Shown in pieces: positions 1 to 7,349 of a stretch of 12,705 nt of DNA. The stretch spans positions 1 through 12,705 of the forward strand of contig JAVEDA010000495.1 of the NCBI GenBank assembly GCA_030841195.1. Direction: 5' to 3'. The DNA comes from Actinomycetota bacterium. Its GTDB lineage: Bacteria > Actinomycetota > Actinomycetes > JACCUZ01. Positions within the stretch are counted from its first letter, which is position 1. Every line of letters begins with the position of its first letter. A model generated the notes under the pieces. The model ran no database searches, was not told the DNA's origin, and worked only from the letters and a program-made list of their open reading frames with translations. Position numbers and translations under genes: made by a program.

Positions 1-2
1 TG

Positions 3-578
3 GCCCGCACCCGGCGAACCTTCCAACGCCGCCGCACCACCAGGCGGGTCATGCTCGCCGCAGCAGCGGCCATCTTCGTGGCCGCGCTCGCCGTGCCCGT
101 CTCCCTGGGCCTCCTCGCCCGCGACGACCGGACCACAGCAGCGCCCATGACCGATGCCCAGGCCGCGGCGCGGCTCCGCGGTGTGTGGGTGACGCCGGTG
201 GTCAGCCGCGAGCAGGTCGCGGCAGTGCTCTCCGACGCCGGGCTCGCGGCACACATCGACGCGGTCGTGCTCAATCAGAACTACCCGACGGCCTGGAACA
301 TGACGCTGGGCAAGAACGGCGCCTTCGACGTGCGGTCGCAGACCGGCGTGCAGGTCGATGTCGGTCAGTGGCTGGTCGACGACGGCGTCCTCGTGCTCCG
401 ACCCACCAGTTGCCCGTCATGCCAGATCCGGCTGGCGTTCCACCTGGAGCACGGGATGCTCCGGCTCGAGCTGATCAGTGACAACGGACCTGACATCGAC
501 GGCGTGCCCGAGCAGGCATACGCCCGGGCGCTGTACACGGCGGCGCCGTTCACCAGGTTCGTGCAGCCGACTCCGTAA
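3..578 (+). CDS. Hypothetical single-pass membrane protein, 5' partial
   Basis: I do not recognise this protein. The frame is open from base 3, with no start codon before the ATG at 51. The residues before that ATG are very rich in Arg, and residues 1-22 counted from the ATG form one hydrophobic helix. This looks like an Arg-rich cytoplasmic part followed by a membrane segment, so the true start is probably upstream of the window. If translation did begin at 51, the product would be 175 aa with an uncharged N-terminus, which is less likely. The part after the helix is mixed alpha/beta and probably extracytoplasmic. It contains a CPSC pair (C121, C124 from the ATG) that could form a disulfide or bind metal. 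The gene ends with TAA, 11 bases from the convergent SnoaL/cupin gene. Coding confidence is fair; function is unknown. Confidence 0.6.
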   Translation, partial: ARTRRTFQRRRTTRRVMLAAAAAIFVAALAVPVSLGLLARDDRTTAAPMTDAQAAARLRGVWVTPVVSREQVAAVLSDAGLAAHIDAVVLNQNYPTAWNMTLGKNGAFDVRSQTGVQVDVGQWLVDDGVLVLRPTSCPSCQIRLAFHLEHGMLRLELISDNGPDIDGVPEQAYARALYTAAPFTRFVQPTP

Positions 579-589
579 CCACTCCTCAG

Positions 590-1297
590 CTAGTCCTCGG
601 CGCCCGAGCCGTCGGACTCCGGGGGTGCGAACACCACGCTGACCTCGAGGTCCGCCGTGACGTCGACGAACCGGTGGTCCGCCCGGCGCGGGACGAACGC
701 AACCGTGCCGGGCCCCACCGCTGTCCGGCGGCCCTCGACCTCGAGCTCGGCCGCACCGGCCGTTACCACGTAGACCTCGTCCTCACGGTGCGGCGACTGG
801 TCGTCGACGCCACCGACAGCGATCCGGTAGACGCCGGCGCTCAGTGACTGCGAGCGCACCCACTCGGTGTACCGACCGGCAGGCACGTCGTCGCGGCCCA
901 GCACCACCGGCTCGGTTCGCGCCGGCGCCCGGCCGTGAGTCGGCCAGAACGGCCACTCCTCGAACCGTCGAGCCCGACCGTCGTCCGCGAACCGCACCAC
1001 CCACAGGTCGAGGTACTCCTGCACCAGCGGGTCGCCGTAGTGCACCTGGACCCGCGCCACACCGGTGTCGCCCTGGCAGGCGACGACCTCGGCGGTCATC
1101 GTGAACACCTCGTCCGGCCCGCTGCGGTCCTCGTCCCACATCTTCCGGATCGCGGCCAGGCCGACCACCGGCACGTCGTACGGCGAGCCGAGGTACTCGG
1201 CGTCGTCGGTGAACAGGTCCCGCAGCCCGTCGGTCCCCGCGGTCCGCCAGGCCCGCTGGTACCCATCGACCCAGCCGAGCAGCTGCTCCGGGGTCAT
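590..1297 (-). CDS. SnoaL-like (NTF2 fold) / cupin fusion protein
   Basis: A 235-aa protein with two small folds in one chain. Residues 1 to about 120 look like a SnoaL/NTF2-like domain: a helical start, then FTDDAEYL, VVGLAAIRKMWD and a strand-rich part ending in RRFEEWPFWP. Residues about 130-228 are a cupin barrel. Cupin motif 1 is reduced to SPHREDEVYVVTAG (H170, E174) and motif 2 is PGTVAFVPRRADHRF (H208). The classical two-His first motif is incomplete, so metal binding is uncertain. I chose the ATG at 1297 because a strong Shine-Dalgarno (GAGGTGG) lies 5 nt upstream, overlapping the kinase stop. The frame also opens upstream to 1402, but that part lies inside the kinase gene. It is the second gene of a unit with the PfkB kinase and is probably translationally coupled. 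The substrate is unknown; a role in sugar or polyol metabolism is inferred only from its neighbour. Confidence 0.85.
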   Translation of the reverse strand: MTPEQLLGWVDGYQRAWRTAGTDGLRDLFTDDAEYLGSPYDVPVVGLAAIRKMWDEDRSGPDEVFTMTAEVVACQGDTGVARVQVHYGDPLVQEYLDLWVVRFADDGRARRFEEWPFWPTHGRAPARTEPVVLGRDDVPAGRYTEWVRSQSLSAGVYRIAVGGVDDQSPHREDEVYVVTAGAAELEVEGRRTAVGPGTVAFVPRRADHRFVDVTADLEVSVVFAPPESDGSGAED

Positions 1298-1302
1298 CGC
1301 AA

Positions 1303-1309
1303 CCACCTC
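1303..1309 (-). promoter_or_regulatory. Shine-Dalgarno overlapping the kinase stop codon
   Basis: On the minus strand GAGGTGG lies 5 nt before the ATG at 1297. It overlaps the TGA stop of the PfkB kinase (1308-1310), so a ribosome ending on the kinase can restart at once. This site fixes the start of the SnoaL/cupin gene and indicates translational coupling. Confidence 0.75.
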
Positions 1310-2252
1310 AGCCGCCCGCCAGCTCGCGGCTGTACGGCGGGTCGGCGCCGGGGCGCGAGCAGGTGATGGCCGATGCGGCCACCGCCTCGTCGAGCAGCGC
1401 ACCGACGTCGTCGGCCGTCAGCGACCGCAGCGCGTCGCGGCGGTCCGCCCCCAGCAGGTCACGGTGGGCCAGCCCCGCCACCAGCGCGCTCATGAACGAG
1501 TCGCCGGCCCCGACCGTGTCCACGACGTCGACAGCGACGCCGGGGCGGCTCACCGCGCCGCTGGCCCGGCCCGACGCCAACGCACCGTCGCCGCCGCGGG
1601 TGATGACGACCAGAGCCGGCCCGTGACTCAGCCACGAGGCGGCGACCTCCTCGGGCGTCTTGTCCGGCTCCAGCCAGGCGACGTCCTCGTCGCTGGCCTT
1701 CACGACGTCGGCCACCGCGAGCATCTCGTGCACGACCGCGAGCACCTCGGCCGGTGGACCCATCAGCAGGTGCCGCACGTTCGGGTCGAAGGACACCGTC
1801 GCGGTGCCGGTCGCGCGGGCGGCGAGCCGGCGCAGCACGGCGCCACCCGGCGGGGTGGTCAGCCCGAGCGAGCCGACGTGCAGCGCCACAACGCCGCCCA
1901 GCGCCGACGTCAGCTCGTCGTCGGTCCACTGCCAGTCCGCCGTGCCGTCCACCCGGAAGTCGTATGCGGCGGAACCGTCGGCCTGCAGCGCCACGATGGC
2001 CAGCGACGACGACTCGGGCGCCGCCACGGCGTAAGAGAGGTCCACGCCGTTGTCGGCGAGGTGCGCGCGCAACCGGCGTCCCAGCACGTCGTCGGAGAGC
2101 CGCGCCAGCATCCGCGCCGGCACGTCCAGCCGGGCCAGGCCGACTGCGACGTTCGCCGGGCTGCCTCCAGGGGCGGCCCGGAAGACACCGTCCTCGCCGG
2201 CCGGCACCAGGTCGGTGATGACCTCACCGGCCACCGCGACGACGGACTCCAC
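1308..2252 (-). CDS. PfkB-family carbohydrate kinase, probable fructokinase
   Basis: A 314-aa ribokinase/PfkB-family kinase, close to the usual length. It phosphorylates a sugar with ATP in the cytoplasm. Visible signatures are the N-terminal sugar-binding APGGSPANVAVGLARL (residues 27-42), FDPNVR (155-160), the ITRGGDGA strand turn (about 218-224), and the C-terminal DTVGAGDSF box (245-253) with catalytic base D251. The start is the GTG at 2252: the family's N-terminus begins right there, and the open frame further upstream, to 2522, lies within the divergent GH13 gene. A TAGGTT -10 box 7 nt before the GTG suggests a leaderless message. The divergent amylosucrase releases fructose, so fructokinase is the best guess. 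Other PfkB substrates such as ribose, tagatose or KDG cannot be excluded from sequence alone. Confidence 0.9.
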   Translation of the reverse strand: MESVVAVAGEVITDLVPAGEDGVFRAAPGGSPANVAVGLARLDVPARMLARLSDDVLGRRLRAHLADNGVDLSYAVAAPESSSLAIVALQADGSAAYDFRVDGTADWQWTDDELTSALGGVVALHVGSLGLTTPPGGAVLRRLAARATGTATVSFDPNVRHLLMGPPAEVLAVVHEMLAVADVVKASDEDVAWLEPDKTPEEVAASWLSHGPALVVITRGGDGALASGRASGAVSRPGVAVDVVDTVGAGDSFMSALVAGLAHRDLLGADRRDALRSLTADDVGALLDEAVAASAITCSRPGADPPYSRELAGG

Positions 2253-2259
2253 GCGGCAG

Positions 2260-2265
2260 AACCTA
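2260..2265 (-). promoter_or_regulatory. Probable -10 box for a leaderless kinase message
   Basis: On the minus strand TAGGTT fits the actinobacterial TANNNT -10 pattern and ends 7 nt before the GTG at 2252. Transcription would start at or next to the start codon. No Shine-Dalgarno is visible. No convincing -35 was found. Confidence 0.5.
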
Positions 2266-2272
2266 CCGCCCC

Positions 2273-2278
2273 TACGAT
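2273..2278 (+). promoter_or_regulatory. Probable -10 box for a leaderless amylosucrase message
   Basis: TACGAT fits TANNNT and ends 8 nt before the ATG at 2287, so the mRNA would begin at or next to the AUG. There is no Shine-Dalgarno. It lies 7 bases from the opposing kinase -10 box, so the two polymerases would compete for one 34-bp gap. No clear -35 was seen. Confidence 0.5.
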
Positions 2279-2286
2279 CTTCGGTG

Positions 2287-4284
2287 ATGCCTGACCAGAC
2301 CCCGAGTCCCGAGACCCGGACGAGGGCCCGAGCCGTCCTCGACGCGCTGCTGCCCGGGGTGCGCGACCGCGCCGTCGACGCGCTCGGGCCGGTCGAGGGC
2401 GAGGGGCTGGTGGCCCGTCTGGAGCACCACCATCTGGACCTGCTCGGGCCGCTGGAAGGGCTGTACGTCACCGACGACGTCACGCTGGCCGCCCTGGCCG
2501 GACGCCTGGTCGGCCGGGTCATCGAGGCCGCGATCGACCGGCCGGTCGCGCTGCGTGCGCTCGACCGGCGCCGCGAGGTCGACCCAGGCTGGTTCCAGCG
2601 GGCCCGGATGGTCGGCTACGTCGCCTACGCGGACCGGTTCGCCGGCGACCTGTCGGGCGTGCGGCAGCGGCTGGACTACCTGGCCGAGCTCGGCGTCACC
2701 TACCTGCACCTGATGCCGCTGTTAGCACCGCGCGAGGGAGACAACGACGGCGGCTACGCGGTGGTCGACTACGACGCAGTCGATCCGCGGCTGGGCACCA
2801 TGGCGGACCTGGAGCAGCTGGCCGCCGACCTGCACGACCGCGGCATGTCCCTGTGCGTCGACCTGGTGCTCAACCACACCGCGGCGGAGCACCCGTGGGC
2901 GCTCTCCGCGGCGGCCGGCGACCCGGCGTACCGCTCCTTCTACCGGATCTTCCCCGACCGCACCGAGCCGGACCGCTACGAGCGCACACTGCCCGAGGTG
3001 TTCCCCGACACCGCCCCCGGCAGCTTCACGCATGTCGAGGGCGTCGGGTGGGTGTGGACGACCTTCAACAGCTTCCAGTGGGACCTGGACTGGTCCAACG
3101 TCGAAGTCTTCGCCGCCATGCTCGACACGGTGCTCGCGCTGGCCGACCACGGCGTCGACGTCCTCCGGCTGGACGCGGCGCCGTTCCTGTGGAAGCGCGC
3201 GGGCACCGACTGCCAGAACCGGCCCGAGGTGCACCTGATCCTGCGCGCGCTGCGGGCCCTGGTCGGCGTCGCGGCGCCGGGTGTGGCCTTCAAGGCCGAG
3301 GCGATCGTCGCGCCGCAGCAGCTGGTGCAGTACCTCGGCGCGCACGAGCGGTTCCACCCCGAGTGCGACCTGGCCTATAACAACCAGCTGATGGTGCTGC
3401 TCTGGTCGTCGCTCGCGACCCGCGACACAACACTGGCCCGGGTCGCCCTCGGCCGGATGCGGTCGGCCCCGACGTCGACCGCATGGGTCACCTACCTGCG
3501 CTGCCACGACGACATCGGCTGGGCCGTCTCGGACGAGGACGCGTGGGCGAGCGGCCTCGACCCGGCCGCGCACCGCGCGTTCCTCAGCGACTTCTACGCC
3601 GGTGTGCACCCGGGTTCGTTCGCCCGCGGCGCGGTGTTCCAGGCCAACCCGCGCACCGGCGACCGGCGGATCTCGGGCAGTGCGGCGTCGCTGTGCGGCC
3701 TCGAGGCGGCACTCGCCGCTGGCGACACGGTGCAGACCGACGCAGCCGTCGCGCGACTGCTGATGATGTACAGCGTCGTCTACTCCTACAGCGGCATCCC
3801 ACTGCTCTACATGGGCGACGAGCTGGCGTTACGCAACGACCCGCGATGGGCCGACGACCCGGCGCACGCCGGCGACAACCGATGGCTGCACCGGCCGCCG
3901 ATGGACTGGGCCACGGCCGACCGGCGCACCGACGTCGGCACCGTGGAGGGCACGGTGTTCACCGGGCTGGCCGAGATGGCCAGGGTCCGGGCCGGCCAGC
4001 TCGCGCTGCGCGCCGGCGACCGAGCCGAGCTGCTCGACACCGGCGACGACCGGGTGCTCGGCTACGTACGGCGTCACCCGCGCGGCCCCCGGCTGGTCGC
4101 GTTGGCCGCCTTCTCCGACGACGCGGTCGCGGTGCCGCGCCACCGCTGCCTGCCGGGGTTCGTGGGTGACGCACACGCCGTGCTCGCCAGCCCCGGCGTC
4201 CGCATCGACGATCACGACGTGCACCTGCCCGCGTGGGGCTACGCCTGGGTGGTCGAGACCAGCGATGGACTCACCCGAAGGTGA
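2287..4284 (+). CDS. Amylosucrase or sucrose hydrolase (GH13, subfamily 4 type)
   Basis: A 665-aa cytoplasmic GH13 enzyme with no signal peptide. Amylosucrases split sucrose, releasing fructose and passing glucose to an alpha-1,4-glucan; close relatives simply hydrolyse sucrose. An N-terminal helical domain (about 1-100) precedes the barrel. Conserved regions are DLVLNHTA (192-199), VDVLRLDA (290-297, nucleophile D296), FKAEAIV (335-341, acid/base E338) and RCHDDIGW (405-412, H407 and D408). From memory of Neisseria amylosucrase, D154 in NDGGYAV and R532 in DNRWLHRP match the salt-bridge pair (D144-R509) that closes the sucrose pocket. The upstream in-frame extension to 2050 lies inside the kinase gene and was rejected. 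Two TTA leucine codons (L146, L515) stand out in this GC-rich setting. The divergent PfkB kinase fits fructose disposal. Amylosucrase and sucrose hydrolase cannot be separated here. Confidence 0.9.
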   Translation: MPDQTPSPETRTRARAVLDALLPGVRDRAVDALGPVEGEGLVARLEHHHLDLLGPLEGLYVTDDVTLAALAGRLVGRVIEAAIDRPVALRALDRRREVDPGWFQRARMVGYVAYADRFAGDLSGVRQRLDYLAELGVTYLHLMPLLAPREGDNDGGYAVVDYDAVDPRLGTMADLEQLAADLHDRGMSLCVDLVLNHTAAEHPWALSAAAGDPAYRSFYRIFPDRTEPDRYERTLPEVFPDTAPGSFTHVEGVGWVWTTFNSFQWDLDWSNVEVFAAMLDTVLALADHGVDVLRLDAAPFLWKRAGTDCQNRPEVHLILRALRALVGVAAPGVAFKAEAIVAPQQLVQYLGAHERFHPECDLAYNNQLMVLLWSSLATRDTTLARVALGRMRSAPTSTAWVTYLRCHDDIGWAVSDEDAWASGLDPAAHRAFLSDFYAGVHPGSFARGAVFQANPRTGDRRISGSAASLCGLEAALAAGDTVQTDAAVARLLMMYSVVYSYSGIPLLYMGDELALRNDPRWADDPAHAGDNRWLHRPPMDWATADRRTDVGTVEGTVFTGLAEMARVRAGQLALRAGDRAELLDTGDDRVLGYVRRHPRGPRLVALAAFSDDAVAVPRHRCLPGFVGDAHAVLASPGVRIDDHDVHLPAWGYAWVVETSDGLTRR

Positions 4285-4822
4285 CCGACCCGGTGCTGAC
4301 CGTCCCGGCAGCGCGTCCGGGTGCGGCGTGGTTCCCCCAGTAGAGGTTCGTGTGGTCGATGACCTTGTCGGGTGGCGGTGCGCCCCACTCGGTGAGGTCC
4401 TCGGTCGTGTGGGCGTCGCCGACGAGAGTTGCGTCGTAGCCCCGGACGACGGCGCCGTGCAGCGTGGATCGGATGCACTCGTCGGTCTGGGCCCCCGCGA
4501 CGACCAGCCGCCCCACCTTCCGTTCGGCGAGCACCACCTCGAGGTCGGTCTCCTCGAAGGCGTCGGGGTACCGCTTGTGCACCACCGGCTCGGACGGCTC
4601 CTGGGTCAGCTCGGGGACGTAGCGCCACCCGTCGCTCTCCTTGGGCATCTCGTCGCCGGAGTGCTGCACCCACACCACGGGCACGTCCTCGGCCCGGGCC
4701 TTGTCGACCAGGGCCGCGATGTTGGCGATGACTCCGTCGCGGTTGTGGGTGCCGGACATCACGTCGTTCTGGACGTCGATCACGAGCAGGGCGGCGCGCG
4801 GGCGGTCGGTCAGTGTGGTCAT
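4271..4822 (-). CDS. Isochorismatase-family cysteine hydrolase
   Basis: A 183-aa alpha/beta hydrolase of the isochorismatase-like superfamily, of typical length. The probable catalytic triad is present: D16 in LVIDVQND, K83 in VHKRYPDAF and C116 in AGAQTDECIRST. Cys in the nucleophile position suggests an amidase-type member, such as a nicotinamidase or ureidoacrylate/carbamoyl hydrolase, rather than true isochorismatase. The substrate is not predictable. The ATG at 4822 follows a good Shine-Dalgarno (GAGGAG, 4827-4832). It lies 59 bases downstream of the LacI gene on the same strand and may be read from it. A weak -10 (TAGCCT, 4856-4861 on the minus strand) could also drive it alone. Its 3' end overlaps the amylosucrase 3' end by 14 bases. 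No link to sugar use is visible. Confidence 0.9.
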   Translation of the reverse strand: MTTLTDRPRAALLVIDVQNDVMSGTHNRDGVIANIAALVDKARAEDVPVVWVQHSGDEMPKESDGWRYVPELTQEPSEPVVHKRYPDAFEETDLEVVLAERKVGRLVVAGAQTDECIRSTLHGAVVRGYDATLVGDAHTTEDLTEWGAPPPDKVIDHTNLYWGNHAAPGRAAGTVSTGSVTFG

Positions 4823-4881
4823 GAGGCTCCTCAGCGTCGAGCTCGGCGTCCATCCAGGCTAGGCGGGGACACCGACAGTTC

Positions 4882-5919
4882 TCAGGTACGCCGGGGAGCG
4901 GCGGCCGACGGCGGCGGTGCCGTCGTCCGGCGTACGACGAGTCGGGTCGGCACGGTGATCGCCCGCGGGTGCGCCGGCCCGTCCGGGTCCTCGTCCAGGG
5001 CTTCGAGCAGCAAGGTGGCGGCGAGCTGACCCTGCTCGTGCACCGGCTGCGCCACCGTGGTCAGCTCGAAGAACTCGGCCATCTCGTGGTCGTCGATGCC
5101 GATCACCGACACGTCCTCGGGCACCCGCAGGCCGGCCTCGCGGACAGCGTGCACAGCACCCACCGCCATCTCGTCGGACGCCGCGAAGACAGCGGTCGGA
5201 CGCGGGTCGGCCTCGAGCAGGAGCCGGGTCGCCGCCAGCCCGCCACGGACGGTGAAGTCGCCGACCACCTCCCAGCACGAGTCGATCGGCAGCCCGGCCT
5301 CGACCATCGCGTCGCGGTAGCCCGTCAGCCGGTCCAGCGGGGCGGCGAAGTCGAGCTGCTCCTCGAGCGAGCCTCCGACGTAGCCGATCCGGCGGTGACC
5401 CAGCCCGATCAGGTGCCGCATCGCGATCCGTGCGGTGGCCACGTCGTCGATCCCGACACTCGCCCACCCGTCCACGGTGGCGCCGACGGCCGCGACCGGT
5501 CGGTCCAGCCGGGCCAGCGATGCCACCTCCGCGTCGGTCGGGGTCAGGCTGAGCACCAGGACGGCATCCACCCGCTTGCGCAGCAGGTGGCCGCGGAACA
5601 CGCGGTCCCGCGCCGCCTGGTCGCCGCCGAGGTTGTAGAGCAGCAGGTCGTAACCGGCCTCGCGGAGCAGCTCCTCGGCGCCCTGGATCACCGAGCCGTA
5701 GAACCAGCGCGTCACGAACGGCACGATCACGCCGACGGCGCGGGTCTGCCCGGTGGCCAGCCCGGCGGCGCTGGGCGAGGCGACGTAGTCAAGCTCCGCG
5801 GCCGCCTTCAGCACCCGCACCCTGGTCTCGTCCGACACCCGCGGCAGCCCGCGCAAGGCCCGCGACACAGTGGCGGTCGAGACCCCGACCGAGGCAGCGA
5901 CGTCCTTGATGCTCGTCAT
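4882..5919 (-). CDS. LacI-family transcriptional regulator
   Basis: A 345-aa repressor of standard LacI/GalR layout. The DNA-binding head is at residues 2-25 (SIKDVAASVGVSTATVSRAL). The hinge helix is at about 48-58 (SPSAAGLATGQ), with L54 in the place of the leucine that wedges into a central CpG. A periplasmic-binding-protein-like sugar domain starts at AVGVIVP (about 61-67). Motifs in the effector domain include GHRRIGYVGG, FAASDEMAVGA and DVSVIGIDDHE, all normal for the family. The ATG at 5919 is preceded after 5 nt by GGGGGTG (5925-5931), an acceptable Shine-Dalgarno. It diverges from the GH1 gene across 47 bases. Its likely targets are that gap and the palindrome at 10836-10847. The effector is probably a sugar or sugar phosphate but is unknown. 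The Ala/Pro-rich tail (about 330-345) is unremarkable. Confidence 0.95.
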   Translation of the reverse strand: MTSIKDVAASVGVSTATVSRALRGLPRVSDETRVRVLKAAAELDYVASPSAAGLATGQTRAVGVIVPFVTRWFYGSVIQGAEELLREAGYDLLLYNLGGDQAARDRVFRGHLLRKRVDAVLVLSLTPTDAEVASLARLDRPVAAVGATVDGWASVGIDDVATARIAMRHLIGLGHRRIGYVGGSLEEQLDFAAPLDRLTGYRDAMVEAGLPIDSCWEVVGDFTVRGGLAATRLLLEADPRPTAVFAASDEMAVGAVHAVREAGLRVPEDVSVIGIDDHEMAEFFELTTVAQPVHEQGQLAATLLLEALDEDPDGPAHPRAITVPTRLVVRRTTAPPPSAAAPRRT

Positions 5920-5953
5920 CCGAACACCCCCAGACCGCCGGCCGCGACCGCCG

Positions 5954-5959
5954 TACGGT
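5954..5959 (+). promoter_or_regulatory. Probable -10 box for a leaderless GH1 message, in a palindrome
   Basis: TACGGT fits TANNNT and ends 7 nt before the ATG at 5967, the same geometry as at the amylosucrase/kinase pair. It is embedded in the 8-bp palindrome CCGTACGG (5951-5958). A protein bound there would block the promoter, but the palindrome does not look like the LacI-type site at 10836. Confidence 0.45.
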
Positions 5960-5966
5960 GTGAGGC

Positions 5967-7349
5967 ATGAGCAGCCATCTCCCCGACGGGACCCGCCTCG
6001 CCTACGGGACCGCCACCGCGGCCTACCAGGTCGAGGGCTCCACCACGGCCGACGGCCGCGGGCCGTCGATCTGGGACACCTTCACCGCCCGGCCGGGCAC
6101 CATCAAGGATCACAGCGACGGCTCGGTGGCCTGCGCGTCCTACCTCCGGCTGGACGACGACCTCGAGCTGCTCGCGGGCCTCGGCGTCGACTTCTACCGC
6201 TTCTCGGTTGCCTGGCCCCGGGTGCAGCCCACCGGCTCGGGAGCGGTCGAGCCGCGCGGGCTCGCGTACTACGACCGGCTGGTCGACGGGCTGCTGGCCC
6301 GCGGTGTGCAGCCGATGGCGACCCTCTACCACTGGGACCTGCCGCAGCCGCTGGAGGACGCCGGCGGCTGGCCGGAGCGCGCGACCGCCGAGCGGTTCGC
6401 CGACTACGCCGCGGTGGTGCACGACCACCTCGGCGACCGGGTGCAGGTCTGGGCGACGCACAACGAGCCGTGGTGCGCGGCGTACCTCGGGCACGCCGCG
6501 GGCGTGCACGCGCCGGGGAAGCGCGAGCCCGAGGCCGCGCACCGCGCCGCCCACCACCTGCTGCTCGGCCACGGGCTGGCCGCGGCCCGGCTGCACGAGG
6601 CCGGCGCCGACACCGTGGGCATCGTGCTCAACCTGACCCCGGTGTGGCCGGAGCGCCCCGAGGCGGCCGAGGCCGCCGACGGTGTCGACGCGATCCACAA
6701 CCGGGTCTGGCTCGGTCCGCTCGTCGACGGCGCCTACGACGAGCGGCTGCGCGCCCTCGCGGCACCGTTGGACGACAGCGAGGTCGTGCGCGACGGCGAC
6801 CTCGCCCTCGTGCAGGGCTCGGCCGACTGGCTGGGCGTCAACTACTACACGCCGGCCCGCGTGGACGTCGGCGGCGACGACACCGGCAGCGGGGCTGTCG
6901 GCCAGGACACCTCGGCGTACCCGGGCGTCACCGACCTGCGCTTCGCCCCGCGCGGGTCCCGGACCGCGATGGGCTGGGAGGTCGAGCCGCGCGGGTTGGA
7001 GGAGCTGCTCGTCGACGTGCACCGGCGCACCGACCTCCCCCTCGTCGTCACCGAGAACGGCGCGGCGTACGACGACAGCGCGCGCGCCGAGGACGGCTCG
7101 GTCGACGACCCCGACCGGATCGCCTACCTGCAGGACCACCTCGCGGCGGTCGAGCTGGCCCGGTCGGCCGGGGCCGACGTCCGTGCCTATGTCGCCTGGA
7201 CCCTGCTCGACAACTTCGAGTGGGCCGAGGGCTACACCAAGAAGTTCGGGCTGGTCGAGATCGATCCCGACGACCAGCACCGGACTCCGAAGGCCTCCTA
7301 TCGTTGGTATGCCGAGCGGCTGCACGACGCCACCGCCCGTACGTCCTAG
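5967..7349 (+). CDS. GH1 beta-glucosidase, cytoplasmic
   Basis: A 460-aa glycoside hydrolase family 1 enzyme, full length, retaining mechanism, with no signal peptide, so it acts on imported sugars. The acid/base is E167 in ATHNEPW and the nucleophile is E363 in VTENGA. Glycone-binding residues are in place: Q21 (AYQVEG), H122 (YHWDLP), N166, W411 and E418-W419 (WTLLDNFEW). E418 in this position suits a plain glycoside rather than a 6-phospho-sugar. The usual CDHYHR segment reads CASYLR (56-61), a mild change not known to be catalytic. The ATG at 5967 is chosen by the conserved N-terminus (LAYGTATAAYQVEG) and the -10 box 7 nt upstream. It is probably controlled by the divergent LacI. The nearby transporter is of alpha-glucoside type, so the real substrate is unclear; other beta-glycosides are possible. 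Confidence 0.94.
   Translation: MSSHLPDGTRLAYGTATAAYQVEGSTTADGRGPSIWDTFTARPGTIKDHSDGSVACASYLRLDDDLELLAGLGVDFYRFSVAWPRVQPTGSGAVEPRGLAYYDRLVDGLLARGVQPMATLYHWDLPQPLEDAGGWPERATAERFADYAAVVHDHLGDRVQVWATHNEPWCAAYLGHAAGVHAPGKREPEAAHRAAHHLLLGHGLAAARLHEAGADTVGIVLNLTPVWPERPEAAEAADGVDAIHNRVWLGPLVDGAYDERLRALAAPLDDSEVVRDGDLALVQGSADWLGVNYYTPARVDVGGDDTGSGAVGQDTSAYPGVTDLRFAPRGSRTAMGWEVEPRGLEELLVDVHRRTDLPLVVTENGAAYDDSARAEDGSVDDPDRIAYLQDHLAAVELARSAGADVRAYVAWTLLDNFEWAEGYTKKFGLVEIDPDDQHRTPKASYRWYAERLHDATARTS

Noticed and set aside
56..61. GH1 protein residues CASYLR in place of CDHYHR as a sign of lost activity
   Set aside because: The positions refer to residues of the GH1 protein. All known catalytic and glycone-binding residues are present, and this segment varies among active GH1 enzymes.
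2050..2286. N-terminal extension of the amylosucrase
   Set aside because: It would lie inside the kinase gene, has no family similarity, and the -10 box at 2273 points to the ATG at 2287.
1065..2294. Plus-strand open frame (409 codons) opposite the PfkB kinase
   Set aside because: Shadow of the kinase and SnoaL/cupin genes; composition is typical of antisense GC-rich frames.
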